Notes: a model not told the origin generated them from the sequence alone. 64,000 nucleotides of DNA from Limnohabitans sp. DM1 (GCF_001269385.1 NZ_CXOO01000022.1:248001-312000); one strand, 5' to 3'; shown: positions 63,401 to 64,000, counted from the first letter of the stretch. Numbers and translations are program-made.

Positions 63401-64000
63401 AACCTTCAGCGGTACACCCACTGCGTCTGGCAATTTCAACGTGACCGTCACGGCTTCAGATGGAAGCTTGTCAGTCAACGATGTTTTTGCACTCAACGTC
63501 GCTGCCGACTCGCGAGTGACTCTTGCATCCAACGCAAAGCTCTTCTCCGCGGCCCAAACGTGGAACAGTTCCACGCAAAAGGGGGAAGTCAAAGTGAGTT
63601 TCAATGATCCGTCCGGGACAACTCCTCGCCTTTTTGCCAGTTCAACCATCAAGTTGTATGTTGATGATGTGCTTAAGTTCACGGGGACCACAACCGATAC
63701 TGGAAACTTTAACGGCCATAATTTCAATGCCATTGAAGCGGGTAATGGACAAGTCGTTCATGCTGAAATTACTGTAGGCACCGTTACCTATGTCATTGGT
63801 GGGGGGCTGCGATATGACAGTCCAGCGGTTTCTGGCTCAGGTGGGGGGCTGCTCACAGAGGTTAAGTACGCGACACCGTTGGTCCTGGATTTGAACGGCG
63901 ATGGTATTCAAACCTTCGATTTGGATCGTGCGGTTGAATTTGATCTGTTGAATTCAGGCGCCAAGCAGCAAGTTAGCTGGCTGAGTCAGCAAGATGGTTT
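29880..64000 (+). CDS. Giant BapA/LapA-type secreted adhesin, C-terminus outside window
   Basis: One frame is open from the ATG at 29880 to the last base, at least 11,373 codons (over 1.1 MDa), with no stop met. Layout by residue: 1-180 BapA-like prefix and hydrophobic Ala/Gly stretch; ~184-700 Ig-like; ~702-1134 four VCBS domains; ~1135-3453 Ig-like array; 3460-6440 EF-hand-bearing Ig super-repeat; ~6441-7810 Ig/cadherin/VCBS-like; RTX-like modules near 7811, 8891 and 10346; possible propeller 8474-8862; seven FG-GAP repeats 9874-10341; VCBS/dystroglycan-like 10714-11200; a DLNGDGIQTFDL stretch at ~11338, common near the C-terminus of type I substrates. I noticed no Cys in the parts I translated, as expected for such exports. 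The T1SS at 19-24 kb is the natural exporter. Likely role: surface adhesion, aggregation or biofilm; the ligand is unknown. Confidence 0.95.
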   Translation, partial: MTKKFKVLVNTGSTQNNKVLDVEQGAASQGKALRIKAIAGAQYQLQEVDKGNGKGFAPEGIKVKRVGKHLYIMFEGSGEADVIIEDYYEVMPEGYNGIVGEAENGNFYEYQTQDPAEGGMIGRLNEGSGAVAQALGGSEVSGSGAAVGFLAAAFNPLLGALGLVGAGAAVAAVAAGGGTTPNTLSTTIGSVTDNVGNPNNSAQPITNGGQTNDTTPTLSGRGTPGETVTIRDGDTVVGTATVNPDGTWSFTTPEQGEGPHSYTASTPSGGTSAPFNFTVDTTAPKIAVTMDKSALSSDDTAIVTFTLSEASTDFVQSDVKVTGGSIGPLTQSSTNPLVYTATFTPSNVTGTTPVSASIQVESDKFSDAAGNLNKDGGEADNTVTVSVSAGKGNVAITLDPITGDNVITVAEGNAANITLTGKVTGAFTAGDVVTLSLNGKNFTTTVAANGNYSFSASSADLKADTDTKAEVSVAATNQGKTSTATNSQDYSVETTPNTGTALVIDPVAGDNVISTTEGNAANITVTGRVTGSFAAGDVVTLSLNGKTITAAAAANGSFSVSVPSAELRADPDTKIEGRVTGTGGDTATASQDYIVEGDTNSGRTALSLEPVTADNVINASEAQNANNTVTGKVTGTFAAGDVVTLTVNGKPFTGTASASGSFSISVPTADLVADADTTVDARVSGTGGSTATAVQNYGLDTANNTAIGGSRQGAATEDSAVQASGTLTVTGAANSADNVLQSPTSLAGTFGNFTLNVSTGAWTYALDNSKAVTQALTAGQKVTDKLTVASKDGKATTEIVIEITGVNDSAAITGTRTGSVTEDSATQNTASGTLTVSDVDTGEAVFSTPTSATLAGTFGNFTLNANTGAWTYTLDNSKAATQALAAGQQVTDKLTVTSKDGTASEDIVVTITGTADANNTTVIAGSTKGNATEDSAVQASGTLTVSGSTLSADNVLQTPASLAGTYGNYTLNASTGAWTYTLDNSKAVTQALSAGQKVQDKLTVTSKDGKAIAEILIDITGVNDSATITGSKTGSVTEDSATQNTTTGTLTVNDVDTGDAIFSAPGSATLAGQFGNFTFNTTTGEWIYTLDNSKPATQALAAGQKVTDKLTVTSKDGTASEEIVVTVTGAEDAGNANEKAAIILDPVTGDNVITVAEGNAANITLTGKVTGAFTTGDVVTLSLNGKTFTAAAAANGNYSISVPSADLRADADTKVEVRVAAKDPITGSTITVSNSQDYTVESSNNTGTALVIDPVTADNILNAAEAGQTNTAITGKVTGVFQAGNTVTLTVNGKPFTGSVNAQGGFSINVPTADLVADLDTQIEGSVTIGSGLSFAASQNYAVDTSAPTATLKLDPLTTDNIINASEAGQANLPVTGKVEGEFKAGDVVTVMVNGKPFTTTVQANGNFSVNVPTADLIADPDTKYEVSVALVDAAGNPGTATASNDYSSDVTPPANNVAISLNPVTGDNIVSVADGQASSITLSGKVSGAFTAGDVVTLSLNGKNITTAAAADGSYSFTVNINDIKDDPDTKAEVSVAAKDPATGKTSAVATSQDFTVETNATEGQTVALFINTVTADNVISTAEAQQANTTITGQVTGKFAAGDVVSLIINGKTFTAAAAANGNYSVSVPTADLVADFDTQIDGRVTTSAGTATAVQNYANTDAMPTSISAVTDNVGNPNNAVQPITNGGQTNDTTPTLNGKGTPGETVTIKDGDTVVGTTTVNPDGTWTFTATVQGEGPHSYTASTPSGGTSAPYTLTVDTTAPKIAVTISTATLSSDDTAIVTFTLSEASTDFVQSDVKVTGGSIGPLTQSSTNPRVYTAIFTPNNVTGSTPVSASIQVESDKFSDAAGNLNKDGGEADNTVTVSVSAGKGNVAITLDPITGDNVITVAEGNAANITLTGKVTGAFTAGDVVTLSLNGKNFTTTVAANGNYSFSASSADLKADTDTKAEVSVAATNQGKTSTATNSQDYTVESSNNTGTALVIDPVTADNIINASESGATNTAITGKVNGVFQAGNVVTLTVNGKPFTGSVTAQGGFSINVPTADLIADPDTQVEGSVTIGSGQSFAASQNYAVDTSAPTATVTLNPLTADNKIDAAEAGQLNLPVTGKVEGDVKPGDVVTVMVNGKPFTTTVQANGTFSVNVPTADLIADPDTKYEVSVALTDGAGNPGTATASNDYNSDVLPPNEKAAIILDPVAGDNVITVTEGNAANITLTGKVTGAFTAGDVVTLSLNGKTQTASVAANGNYSFSVPSADLKADADTKAEVSVAAKDPITGTTVNASNSQDYTVESNSNTGTALTIDPVTADNIINAAEAGAANTAITGKVTGVVAAGERVTLTINGKTFTGATAADGSYSISVPTADLVADPDTQVEGSVTTTAGLSFTASQNYAVDTSTPTATLKLDPLTTDNIINASEAGQANLPVTGKVEGEFKAGDVVTVTVNGKPFTTTVQANGNFSVNVPTADLIADPDTKYEVSVALTDGAGNPGTATGSNDYSSDVTPPANNVAISLNPVTGDNIVSVADGQASSITLSGKVSGAFTAGDVVTLSLNGKTATTAVAADGSYSFVTNIGDIKGDPDTKVDVSVAAKDPANGKTNTVATSQDYTVETDATAGQTVALFIDTVTADNVINAAEAGVANTTLTGRVTGVVAAGDVVTLSINGKTFTAAAAANGNYSVSVPTADLVADPDTQIEGRVTTSAGTATAVQNYATTATTDTTATTITGATDNVGNPNNAVQPITNGGQTNDTTPTLTGKAPAGETVVIRDGNQIIGTTTANAQGNWSFTPSALGEGPHSLSASTSSGGTSAPFTFSIDTTAPKIAVTVDKAALSSDETALVTFTLTEGGTDFVRDDIKVSGGTMGPLTQSSTNPRVYTATFTPNAVTGTAAASASIQVESDKFSDAAGNLNKDGADADNTVSVSVSAGKGNAAIVLDPIAGDNIITVAEGNAANITLTGKVTGAFTTGDVVTLSVNGKPFTGTATSNGSFSINVPSADLKADADTLVEASVVATFKGSSVTATNSQDYSVETSNGTATALSIDPVTADNIINTAESGVANTPVTGKVTGVFQEGNVVTLTVNGKPFTGSVNAQGGFSISVPTADLVADPDTQVDGRVTIGSGLSFTASQNYALDTSAPTATITLNPLTADNAIDTGEASQNNLPVTGKVEGEVKEGDVVTVMVNGKPFTTTVQANGNFSVNVPTADLIADPDTKYEVSVALTDGAGNPGTATASNDYSSSAVLPANNVAISLNPVTGDNIVSVAEGQASTVTLNGQVTGAFTPGDVVTLTLNGKTATASTDANGAYSFTVSTADLRADPDTKAEVSVAAKNPADGKTNTVSTSQDYTVETDATAGQTVALFINTVTADNVINAAEAQQANTAITGQVTGKFVAGDVVTLSINNKTFTGAAAANGSYSISVPTADLVADFDTQIDGRVTTSAGTALAVQNYATSTNPDTTPPNDGKAVALTIDTDANNDGFINRAELSGSATVSVSAAFDGSKVDVGDVVSITDGSTVKNITIDAAAKTAGKVTTTFAAPAEGASINVSAVLRDVANNATPEAKDTARRDTSNFGPDAGDTTKNVTIEITSDANNNAVLNVTELTSGRVNVRVGLSADARAGDTLVVEGTGNASQTITLSAEQVAAKEVLVQFTPPANGTNFVAAAQLSDIAKNTSARVTDSATINTSLPGSPTVVIEEDANNDGFINRSELNGQINVKVTAPATAVVGDTLTVTDGTSTQTFVLTSTQLTSGVSTTFAAPADGATFNVSSTLTVAATGNVSNPGTDSAKLDLTDFSKVDPANPSGPRISAVRVNIDTDANNDGQVSVAELSGTADKVKVTVLLPTGTGTSAAVGDMLTIKASGNADRVITLTAAHINAGQVVITDYNSTGDNTTFTVTASIRDAAGNASPTPDASDSATIRSTIAGAPVVTITEDGNNDGFINTAELSGTVGVNISIPTAAKAGDTLRVTVGGVVENITLTTANITAGSVTREVTAPASGSTLSVQAQLIDQANNSSAVGSDSAVIDTTTPNGGAALALTIDTDTNNDGFINRGELNGSATVTVSAGFDGSKVAVGDVVTITDGTTTRTITINDAAKTAGKVTTTFTAPAEGSSIDVKATLKDAANNTTPEASDTARRDTSNFGPVDPNVDPANADKNVTIAITSDANNNAVLNVTELTSGRINVRVGLSADARAGDTLVVEGTGNASQTITLSAAQITAREVLVQFTPPANGTNFVAAAQLSDVAQNTSARVTDSAVINTSLPGSPTVVIEEDANNDGFINRSELNGEINVKATPPSTAVAGDTLTITDGTTVKSFVLTAAQLTSGVSTTFAAPADGATFNVSSTLTVAATGNVSNPGTDSARLDLTDFSTVDPANPSGPRISAVRVNIDTDANNDGQISVAELSGTSNSVKVTVLLPTGTGTAAVAGDTLTIKASGNADRVITLTAAHISAGQVVITDYTSTGDNTTFNVTASIRDAAGNASPTPDASDSATIRSTIAGAPVVTITEDGNNDGFINTAELSGTVGVNISIPTAARAGDTLRVTVGGVVENITLTAANITAGSVTRELTAPANGSTLQVKAQLIDQANNASSEGTDSAVIDTTLPNGGAALALTIDTDTNNDGFINRSELNGSATVTVSAAFNGALVAVGDVVTITDGTTTRTLTINDAAKTAGKVTTTFTAPAEGSSIDVKATLKDAANNATPEATDTARRDTSNFGPVDPNVDPANADKNVTIAITSDANNNAVLNTSELSSGRINVRVGLSADARAGDTLVVEGTGNASQTITLSAEQVAAKEVLVQFTPPANGTNFVAAAQLSDIAKNISARVTDAATVNTSLPGSPTVVIEEDTNNDGFINRSELNGEINVKATPPSTAVAGDTLTITDGTTVKSFVLTAAQLTSGVSTSFAAPADGATFNVSSTLTVAATGNVSNPGTDSAKLDLTDFSTVDPSNPSGPRISAVRVNIDTDGNNDGQISVAELSGTSNSVKVTVLLPTGTGTAAVAGDTLTLKASGNADRVITLTAAHISAGQVVITDYTSTGDNTTFNVTASIRDAAGNASPTPDASDSATIRSTIAGAPVVTITEDTNADGFVSDSELQGTVGVNISIPTAAKPGDTLKITVNGVEESVTLTQSQITAGSITREVTAPANGSTLSVQAQLVDQANNASAVGSDSALIDTTVPNGGAALALTIDTDGNNDGFINRGELNGSTTVSVSAAFNGALVAVGDVVTITDGTTTRTITIDAAAKAAGKVTTTFTAPAEGSSMDVKATLKDAANNTTPEASDTARRDTSNFGPDSNEAKNVTIAITSDANNNAVLNTAELSSGRINVRVGLSEDARAGDTLVVEGTGNASQTITLSAEQVAAREVLVQFTPPANGTNFVAAAQLSDIAKNTSARVTDAATVNTSLPGSPTVVIEEDVNNDGFINRSELNGQINVNVKAPTNTAVGDTLTVTDGTTVRSFVLDTQAKVDDARTNGVGTTFAAPADGATFNVSSTLTVAASGNVSNAGTDSAKLDLTDFSKVDPANPSGPRISAVGVNIDTDGNNDGQISVAELTGTSNSVKVTVLLPTGTGTAAVAGDTLTLKASGNADRVITLTAAHISAGQVVITDYTSTGDNTTFNVTASIRDAAGNASPTPDASDSATIRSTIAGAPVVTITEDTNNDGFINTAELSGTVGVNISIPTAAKAGDTLRVTVGTVVENITLTAANITAASVTRELTAPANGSTLQVKAQLIDQANNASSEGTDSAVIDTTLPNGGAALALTIDTDTNNDGFINRSELNGSATVTVSAAFNGALVAVGDVVTITDGTTSKNITIDAAAKTAGKVTTTFTAPAEGSSIDVKATLKDAANNTTPEATDTARRDTSNFGPVDPNVDPANADKNVTIAITSDANNNAVLNTSELSSGRINVRVGLSADARAGDTLVVEGTGNASQTITLSAEQVAAKEVLVQFTPPANGTNFVAAAQLSDIAKNISARVTNAATVNTSLPGSPTVTIEEDVNNDGFINRSELNGEINVKATPPSTAVAGDTLTITDGTTVKTFVLTAAQLTSGVTTTFAAPADGATFNVSSTLTVAATGNVSNAGTDSAKLDLTDFSTVDPSNPSGPRISAVRVNIDTDGNNDGQISVAELTGTSNSVKVTVLLPTGTGTAAVAGDTLTLKASGNADRVITLTAAHISAGQVVITDYTSTGDNTTFNVTASIRDAANNASPTPDASDSATIRSTIAGAPVVTITEDTNADGFVSASELQGTVGVNISIPTAAKPGDTLKITVNGVQESVTLTQSQITAGSITREVTAPANGSTLSVQAQLVDQANNASAVGSDSAVIDTTVPNGGNALALTIDTDGNNDGFINKVELGSSTTVSVSAAFNGALVAVGDVVTVTDGTTSKNITVDAAAKAAGKVTTTFAAPAEGASITVRATLKDAANNATPEASDTAQRDTTDPTNASVALALRITTDTSDNGVVSPAELNGASSFTSRASFDSDAKAGDKIVFNATNGTTALASITHTLTAGDITAGFVQVSFANPAEGQTQTVTAQYLDAAGNPATDGTVSDSARLDTTAPTQTVTISAIKDDVGDVKGTVSSGGTTDDTKLDLEGTLSAALAAGEVVQIFDGATLVGTAVVNGTNWTFADPRTLTNNQTVQYTAKVLDAANLSGPVSSAYSATIVTSLPSISVTSVAGDAVNDTNALNGLYDATERGTTATPAPVISGTTSNVQAGRVVTATINIGGVDKSYTGTVQNDGTWSATITSADALTLNHGNTFAITAQVSNAAGNIASDTNNGVRVNIQPADIPTVNNLNSGTLTPTLTGQALKETAPSSNSFVTLATGDTISVTVGGATYTGTLNTANANNGLPTGLSYNTTTNQWSINTATATPTSGTLSLSNGTTNNVAVSVTAGSVTKTDVSSGELVINTTAPTITLAEISTDGFINAAESGQSLVISGTTNAQVGSTVTITGLDATQRTATVLAGSGGTNTFTLTIPASEVTALANANAEKIATASVVNAFGLSASDTENVFIDIVSPTAVADTASGNEDITTLSGNVGTNDTNKDSTEVYSLSGSATGSFGSLALGSNGAWTYTVDEAKRGQLNAITANAVETFTYKVTDAAGNSTSSTLAITLTPVNDAPVNTVPGTQSTAEDTAKVITGLSIADVDAGGSAVTVTLAVTNGVITAATSTGVTITNNGTASVTLSGTVSAINTLLGLASGVTYTPTAHFNGSATLTMTTNDGGNTGSGGAQSDVDTVTINVTAVNDAPVGVNDTATIGEAGGTNNATAGSALTSTTSGVSALNVLANDTDVDASDTLSVKDIKAGTGGAVTAVAAGSTSTSSGTAIAGSFGTLTIGANGSYVYVVDQNNASVQALNTNSTALSDVFTYTVQDAAGASSTATITVSVTGANDAPTVANALVDQSASASSAFSYQFAENSFADVDNASLTYTFTVVDSGGTPLATQPSWLSLNASTRTFSGTPTSSDVGLLRVRVTASDGSLSVSDTFEINVVNPNVAPVAEPTMVNSLAQQSVPTVTITDNLAGNATVAGQTVTYTLKFSEPIDEASLTAADVVVSNGGTKGALTRVNASEYTISVEAPSGNGVTSLRIADGSYTSVSGVAGSGATATQTYGSISTASAPAINGGVSQGSVATSSGWSDLGSSTPDMNDASNSALSTSHTLTNLNGTSLNGGTFAQMVSNANPANDEGMTANISGLTVGQTYTYGVQWQQATLTSNAVGGQQFSGGQLEMRVDGVSKVFSSDDVADGWQTALFTFTATATSMPVVLKINGLNDSVSTSPGGGYIVVDSLTTAQISTLAAEGTTPLTLSQAGSASADNFVGTDGDDTFNIATAATTTASGTDTVIAGAGNDTVIVNANNFAALAATNSMFIDGGLGVNTLRIDGTGQLLNLTNATVAGKLDNFSVIDITGSGPNGLKLDWASVNAITGGANVANTAVNEAKLLVVNGNTSDFVELANLSQWTVGTSEAGADLAAQLGSQYGFTAGQSYKAYTLNGVTVYVNTAMGNASTTTSTSAPAQLVSQAQTVQALFGPSFTDSDGSAVAKGQFKGVVITDAGDTNEQSTMGVYQWSTDGTNWTSLAAGLSDSSSVFLAPTTMIRFQAAAGVARLNQHELKARLVDNSGETGTGSLANGATAVNASVNGGETAFSGNVITLKDIVSQTPVIVSLGDNVGSTTGNFASGVSTDDATPTLSGTAEAGATIKLFNNGVEIGTTTANGAGVWSFTPTAAQANGNYSITAQAVDAANNTSATSSAFTYTLDGNIAPVANPTVLSNVFGIAATAPSVSITDNQAASSVANNTAVTFTLKFSEPIRASSLTESDLTVTNGSLVAGSLAGVAGTKTTVNGVDFFTEWTVRAQTPTTGANTTVLTLADKSYTNEMGMAGTGGVGLQTYGTQTAPSVSVGGFDSHDITEDNALLKTLSTGKVVSAAGRTNNPAEPAWNDTPWLAVSGALISTQNTPNATNTSQVWDKSPDFAEVGSDGSYVLAWSSLNRGILTQRFDANGTPVNGIYSGAFLNDGLRISTNTSAAPKVAGLGTSGAYVVTWAESNSIKVQVVNANNTLTGNPQVTLNGDAASASAADFDPQITAISADGSAVITWTGVDSNGDNSVFVQKLSPTGSVTGNPIVKLEANGVTNGADSLAKVTAVGNSGAYVVSWSGVDENGDTSVYVQKFNVGGVRDGAATKLEAIGNTSTADTEPQVASTGTDGSYVVAWLGSNNAGPRVHIQQFNADGSPKGATVSLDRGFNQTKVQLIGYGDGSYAVGWLEGEVKIRTNPNGVSGNNTTTEQNQVYIRKYSAAGEQLWTGSYQDPRLVGAVNDTTNGGSYPIGATQVATEKLVIAATADGGVVFNSTLKLTGWYDNFDNTFATVFLSYSTIKQGTYGPDGASLTVTGSTAANTIYGTDFPDVITAGGGADQIYAGANNDTVILNTDNVNSLSANNTMVVDGGTGVNFLRITNTTAGTGVTLDLTNSTVIGKLSNFNSIDITGPTSTATNNTIKLNLTSVLALSGGTDNAKTLGVDESKLLVISGNSGDTAQFVNLANWTVGATDTATNLSNTYGVNYKFTPGRSYTAYSLSGATVFVDSLVSVVTATASATAAPVFSQAISIEGLFGPQNGASDALFSFTDANTAGTASAAFKGVAIVAAGTSADIGTLGRYQLSKDGGVTWTDVAGGLTDGTAIYADKTALIRYAGASGVDVINPQNLTVRLIDNSGETGTASYNATSTGSAIDASVNGGSTAFSGGNSGGNGDTVTVNLVNRAPESTDTDGVVMNALGAASLGGLTSTGSGVAIPNGAHAIPGTSSTVTVSGNGSGSTIGENDVVETVLLAFSQPMSALTFNIGALNNTPNGTIEGSSVVLAGKGSETLQVFVNGVAFSLQQSNLSNVISFTDQTITPVITAEGHLGAPLNNIIKSANLTINAADVPGGIINSITLKNAVTGSAAGFNALLTTAKETSSTPALSVDALFGPTYTDADLDSMRGVVITSAGSSTDLTNLGKYQYSTNGGTTWIDLASGLSDSTSVFLAKSDLVRFVPSSSNTSTINKQDLVARLVDDSAATAPTSGAVINVSGALHGGSTPYSGNTLTLRATPNTAPVLADTDLNLAAVSNAGATPVGAVGSLVSSLTGGVTDADGANVPEGIAITGVDTTRGQLFFSTNGGTTWTQVTATLSDSNALLLRADADNRVYYRPNSGLTTTSVSALTIRGWDQTQGAEASFFNITTNGGTSAFSTATDTVVQAVSLDTTAPTLTSTSPVDNSTVAFANVGNNLSLTFSEAVKAGTGLIEVYRADGTLFESFNVATGVGSAGGTLTGFNSNTLTLNPNANLAGGTAYYVRVATTAVQDLAGNAFAGITNNTTFNFTTQNSDGSIPINPNEGETGVGLGFSVSSAGDVNGDGFEDMIVGAPYKAQSTTDSPGAAYVVYGNAEGRAVSLSSGSIAASDGFKIIGFSDINLGRSVSSAGDINGDGFADVIVGGPINNTPMAFVVYGKAAGATVNLSSGTIAANDGFKLTGATGNISTNQSVFGGSVSSAGDVNGDGLADLIVGAQNIAGQSGAAYVIYGKTGGMPLNLSSNTIAAGDGFVITGVSGGASNPVSFLGQSVSSAGDVNGDGFTDVIVGSEERNFVIYGGATNANLNLASGTIAASRGFAITSPPADGELGTSVSSAGDVNGDGLADLVVGAPGTVTVAGRAYVVYGNSTGNTVSLGGNGTIAPSLGFMITGETQSGFGQSVASAGDMNGDGLGDLIIGSFRNPVEGTQSGAIGEVYVVYGNSTGTSLNLSSGTIAASDGFKLTYGGTQTTTWLGRSVSSAGDINGDGLNDLILGQPWLGNVSGSYSIVLGGTNFITNAANLTGTAGDEVVLGTAGNDTLTGGGGTDRFSAGKGDDTIVLTASDVTALAANTGTTRAMADGGTGFDTLRLSGGASLDLTTISNIGATGFEEKSRLENIERIDLATDSAANTLTITARDVNDMAGFNVINTSASADGKTWTNVSGTALEATTRFHQVVVDGTSADSVSIRLTTGNWTNAGTVNDGTSDYVVWQNVTTKSQLIVKSGVTVTANVAPVLADTDLNLATVSNAGATPVGAVGSLVSSLTDGVTDADGANVPEGIAITGVDTTRGQLFFSTNGGTTWTQVTATLSDSNALLLRADADNRVYYRPNSGLTTTSVSALTIRGWDQTQGTEAGFFNTTTNGGTSAFSTATDTVIQPVDTNRAPAGVNDTATIGEAGGTANGTAGAALTSTTSGVSALNVLTNDTDVDSGDTKAVQAIKAGTAAGAGTAVTAASTSANGTEVVGSFGTIKIGADGSYSYVVDQANATVKALAVGSSAINDVFTYTVKDTAGATSTATVTVSINGANDAPVISGGTTNGLTEDTGAILTGSLKFNYADDDAHAQKGVIFTELPDAAKATLLLNNVAITTNTLVTIADINAGKVELRPVANFNGAVSLKFKAVDTSATHNESAVVTNTYNFGNVNDTPVAVNDTANIGEAGGAANAIAGAALSSTTPGFTNTPNVLANDTDADSGDTKAVQDIKAGTADGAGTAVTASTTSANGTVIVGSFGTLTIGANGSYTYAVNQSNATVQALNTNSAALNDVFTYTVRDAGGLSSTARLTVSVTGANDAPTVTNAIVDMSASQNTAFTFVMPTTTFGDLDSSNLTFSVSGLPAGLTFNAATRTFSGTPTASGNFNVTVTASDGSLSVNDVFALNVAADSRVTLASNAKLFSAAQTWNSSTQKGEVKVSFNDPSGTTPRLFASSTIKLYVDDVLKFTGTTTDTGNFNGHNFNAIEAGNGQVVHAEITVGTVTYVIGGGLRYDSPAVSGSGGGLLTEVKYATPLVLDLNGDGIQTFDLDRAVEFDLLNSGAKQQVSWLSQQDG
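31030..40236 (+). repeat. Array of ~21 DN-hallmark Ig-like domains, in four blocks
   Basis: Each domain is about 105 residues and starts with a hallmark like DPVTADN(I/V)INAAEA, followed by TGKVTG, GDVVTLSLNGK(T/P)FT and SVPTADLVADPDT. I counted 3 before the VCBS block, 5 at 33.3-34.9 kb, 8 at 35.5-38.0 kb and 5 at 38.7-40.2 kb. The blocks are separated by a two-domain unit starting DNVGNPNN (anchors at 30452, 34898 and 38062). Sequence identity between copies is high. Confidence 0.85.
31984..33280 (+). repeat. Four VCBS domains
   Basis: Four copies of about 107 residues with TEDSAVQASGTLTV, GTFGNFTLN, GAWTYTLDNSKA, and VTDKLTVTSKDG. Copies 1 and 3 have one version of the front end (SADNVLQ), copies 2 and 4 another (DVDTGEAVFS), so the pair was duplicated as a unit. 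Confidence 0.9.
40257..49200 (+). repeat. Higher-order repeat: five copies of a ~1,725-bp, five-domain unit plus a partial sixth
   Basis: Copies start at 40257, 41967, 43692, 45417 and 47139, with lengths 1710, 1725, 1725, 1722 and 1725, all multiples of three; a sixth starts at 48864 and keeps only the first domain. Each unit encodes about 575 residues in five different Ig-like domains of about 115 residues: A (ALALTIDTD...), B (KNVTIAITSDANNN...), C (PTVVIEEDANNDG...), D (RVNIDTDANNDGQ...) and E (PVVTITED...). The copies are nearly identical over long stretches. Confidence 0.93.
49200..53300 (+). other. Mixed Ig-, cadherin- and VCBS-like domains of the adhesin
   Basis: After the super-repeat the protein becomes less repetitive: Ig-like domains to about 50.2 kb; a domain pair with STDGFINAAESG at 50.64 kb; cadherin/VCBS-like domains marked by NDAPV at 51.2, 51.6 and 52.06 kb; a dystroglycan-type domain (PSWLSLNASTRTFSGTP) near 52.2 kb; and an Ig-like domain with VTYTLKFSEPIDEASLT at 52.49 kb. 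Bases 52730-53280 are distinctly lower in GC, encode a domain I do not recognise, and may be a separate insertion. Confidence 0.6.
53310..53900 (+). repeat. RTX-like calcium module, copy 1 of 3
   Basis: Begins ADNFVGTDGDDTFNIA and VIAGAGNDTVIV, which fit the GGxGxD-type calcium nonapeptide, and is followed by a ~150-residue conserved domain (MFIDGGLGVNTLRIDGTG, AKLLVVNGNTSDFVEL, WTVGTS...). Related copies lie at 56550 and 60920. Confidence 0.7.
55300..56465 (+). repeat. Six- or seven-fold repeat, possible beta-propeller
   Basis: Repeats of about 57 residues carry the signature G-x-(D/S)-G-(S/A)-Y-V-V-x-W: GSDGSYVLAW near 55317, GTSGAYVVTW near 55493, SADGSAVITW near 55650, GNSGAYVVSW near 55825, GTDGSYVVAW near 55998 and YGDGSYAVGW near 56151, with a weaker TADGGVVF at 56410. 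Most repeats continue with a segment like VFVQKLSPTG. The regular spacing and W-ending strand suggest propeller blades. Confidence 0.6.
56550..57150 (+). repeat. RTX-like calcium module, copy 2 of 3
   Basis: GTDFPDVITAGGGADQIYAG carries the calcium-nonapeptide pattern and is followed by the same conserved domain as copy 1 (MVVDGGTGVNFLRI, SKLLVISGNSGD, WTVGATDT). Confidence 0.7.
58651..59095 (+). repeat. Long duplicated domain, copy 1 of 2
   Basis: The stretch from APVLADTDLNLAAVSNAGA through DTTRGQLFFSTNGGTTWTQV to GTSAFSTATDTV recurs almost unchanged at 61558-62000, about 2.9 kb downstream. The nucleotide sequences differ at few positions. Confidence 0.85.
59500..60900 (+). repeat. Seven FG-GAP repeats (integrin-alpha-like propeller)
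   Basis: Exactly seven copies of LGxSVSSAGDVNGDGxxDxIVGAP occur, with the motif near 59515, 59735, 59950, 60169, 60354, 60556 and 60786, spaced about 62-77 residues. Each has a DxNGDG calcium loop, and most are followed by AYVVYG. Seven copies is what a closed seven-bladed propeller needs. Confidence 0.9.
60915..61500 (+). repeat. RTX-like calcium module, copy 3 of 3
   Basis: GTAGDEVVLGTAGNDTLTGG and FSAGKGDDTIVL fit calcium nonapeptides well; a domain related to but diverged from copies 1 and 2 follows (MADGGTGFDTLRLSG, ENIERIDLA). Confidence 0.75.
61558..62000 (+). repeat. Long duplicated domain, copy 2 of 2
   Basis: Near-identical to 58651-59095, with only scattered differences such as GTEAGFF in place of GAEASFF. 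Confidence 0.85.
62010..63830 (+). other. VCBS- and dystroglycan-type domains near the C-terminus
   Basis: Two VCBS/cadherin-like domains start with GVNDTATIGEAGG (62025) and VNDTANIGEAGG (62813); a third relative is at 51640. A dystroglycan-type domain (GLPAGLTFNAATRTFSGTP) spans about 63235-63510. Bases 63510-63830 encode a less repetitive, lower-GC domain I do not recognise. Confidence 0.7.

Overview
The window is a chromosomal segment of a betaproteobacterium, most likely a member of Burkholderiales close to Comamonadaceae. I infer this from the overall look of RadA, IlvE with its small zf-CHCC partner, AmpG, the divergent xth/pyrE pair and the GC-rich codon use; no 16S gene is present to settle it.

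Layout. 1-2.8 kb: the 3' end of a hybrid sensor kinase, a small cold-shock-style RRM protein behind a clean sigma70 promoter, and radA. 2.9-6.2 kb: mobile DNA, made of a degenerate group II intron sitting inside a pair of palindromic repeats and an IS4-family element killed by a stop codon. 6.2-18.5 kb: mostly ordinary chromosome, with a GT25 glycosyltransferase/PIG-L deacetylase pair, ilvE and its zinc-ribbon partner, a two-component system, ampG, an M48 protease, an MBL hydrolase, a methyltransferase, a membrane-anchored propeller protein, xth and pyrE.

19.0-25.3 kb: a type I secretion operon of TolC-like outer-membrane channel, LapB/HlyB-like ABC exporter and HlyD-like adaptor, followed without a break by two unusual regulators. 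One is an excisionase-type HTH fused to a receiver-like domain with Glu where the phospho-acceptor Asp should be; the other is a RodZ-like HTH protein with one C-terminal membrane helix. 25.5-28.4 kb: tRNA-Asn, tRNA-Gly, an intact ISL3-family element and a broken IS4-family element. 28.7-29.7 kb: an OmpA-family lipid-envelope protein.

29.88 kb to the window end: one uninterrupted reading frame on the + strand, more than 11,373 codons and still open at base 64000. It encodes a giant BapA/LapA-type secreted adhesin. Its parts, in order, are: a BapA-like N-terminal prefix with an Ala/Gly-rich hydrophobic stretch; Ig-like domains; four VCBS domains; a long Ig-like array (21 copies of a DN-hallmark domain); a five-copy higher-order repeat of about 1,725 bp in which each of five Ig-like domains carries an EF-hand-type loop; cadherin/VCBS-type domains; three RTX-like modules; a six- or seven-fold repeat that may be a propeller; an exactly seven-fold FG-GAP (integrin-alpha-type) array; more VCBS/dystroglycan-type domains; and the start of a C-terminal region typical of type I substrates.

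Working model: the T1SS at 19-24 kb exports the giant protein, the OmpA-family protein may help hold it at the cell surface, and the two regulators may set its expression. Only the sequence of the parts is seen; the functional links are inference from gene content and order.
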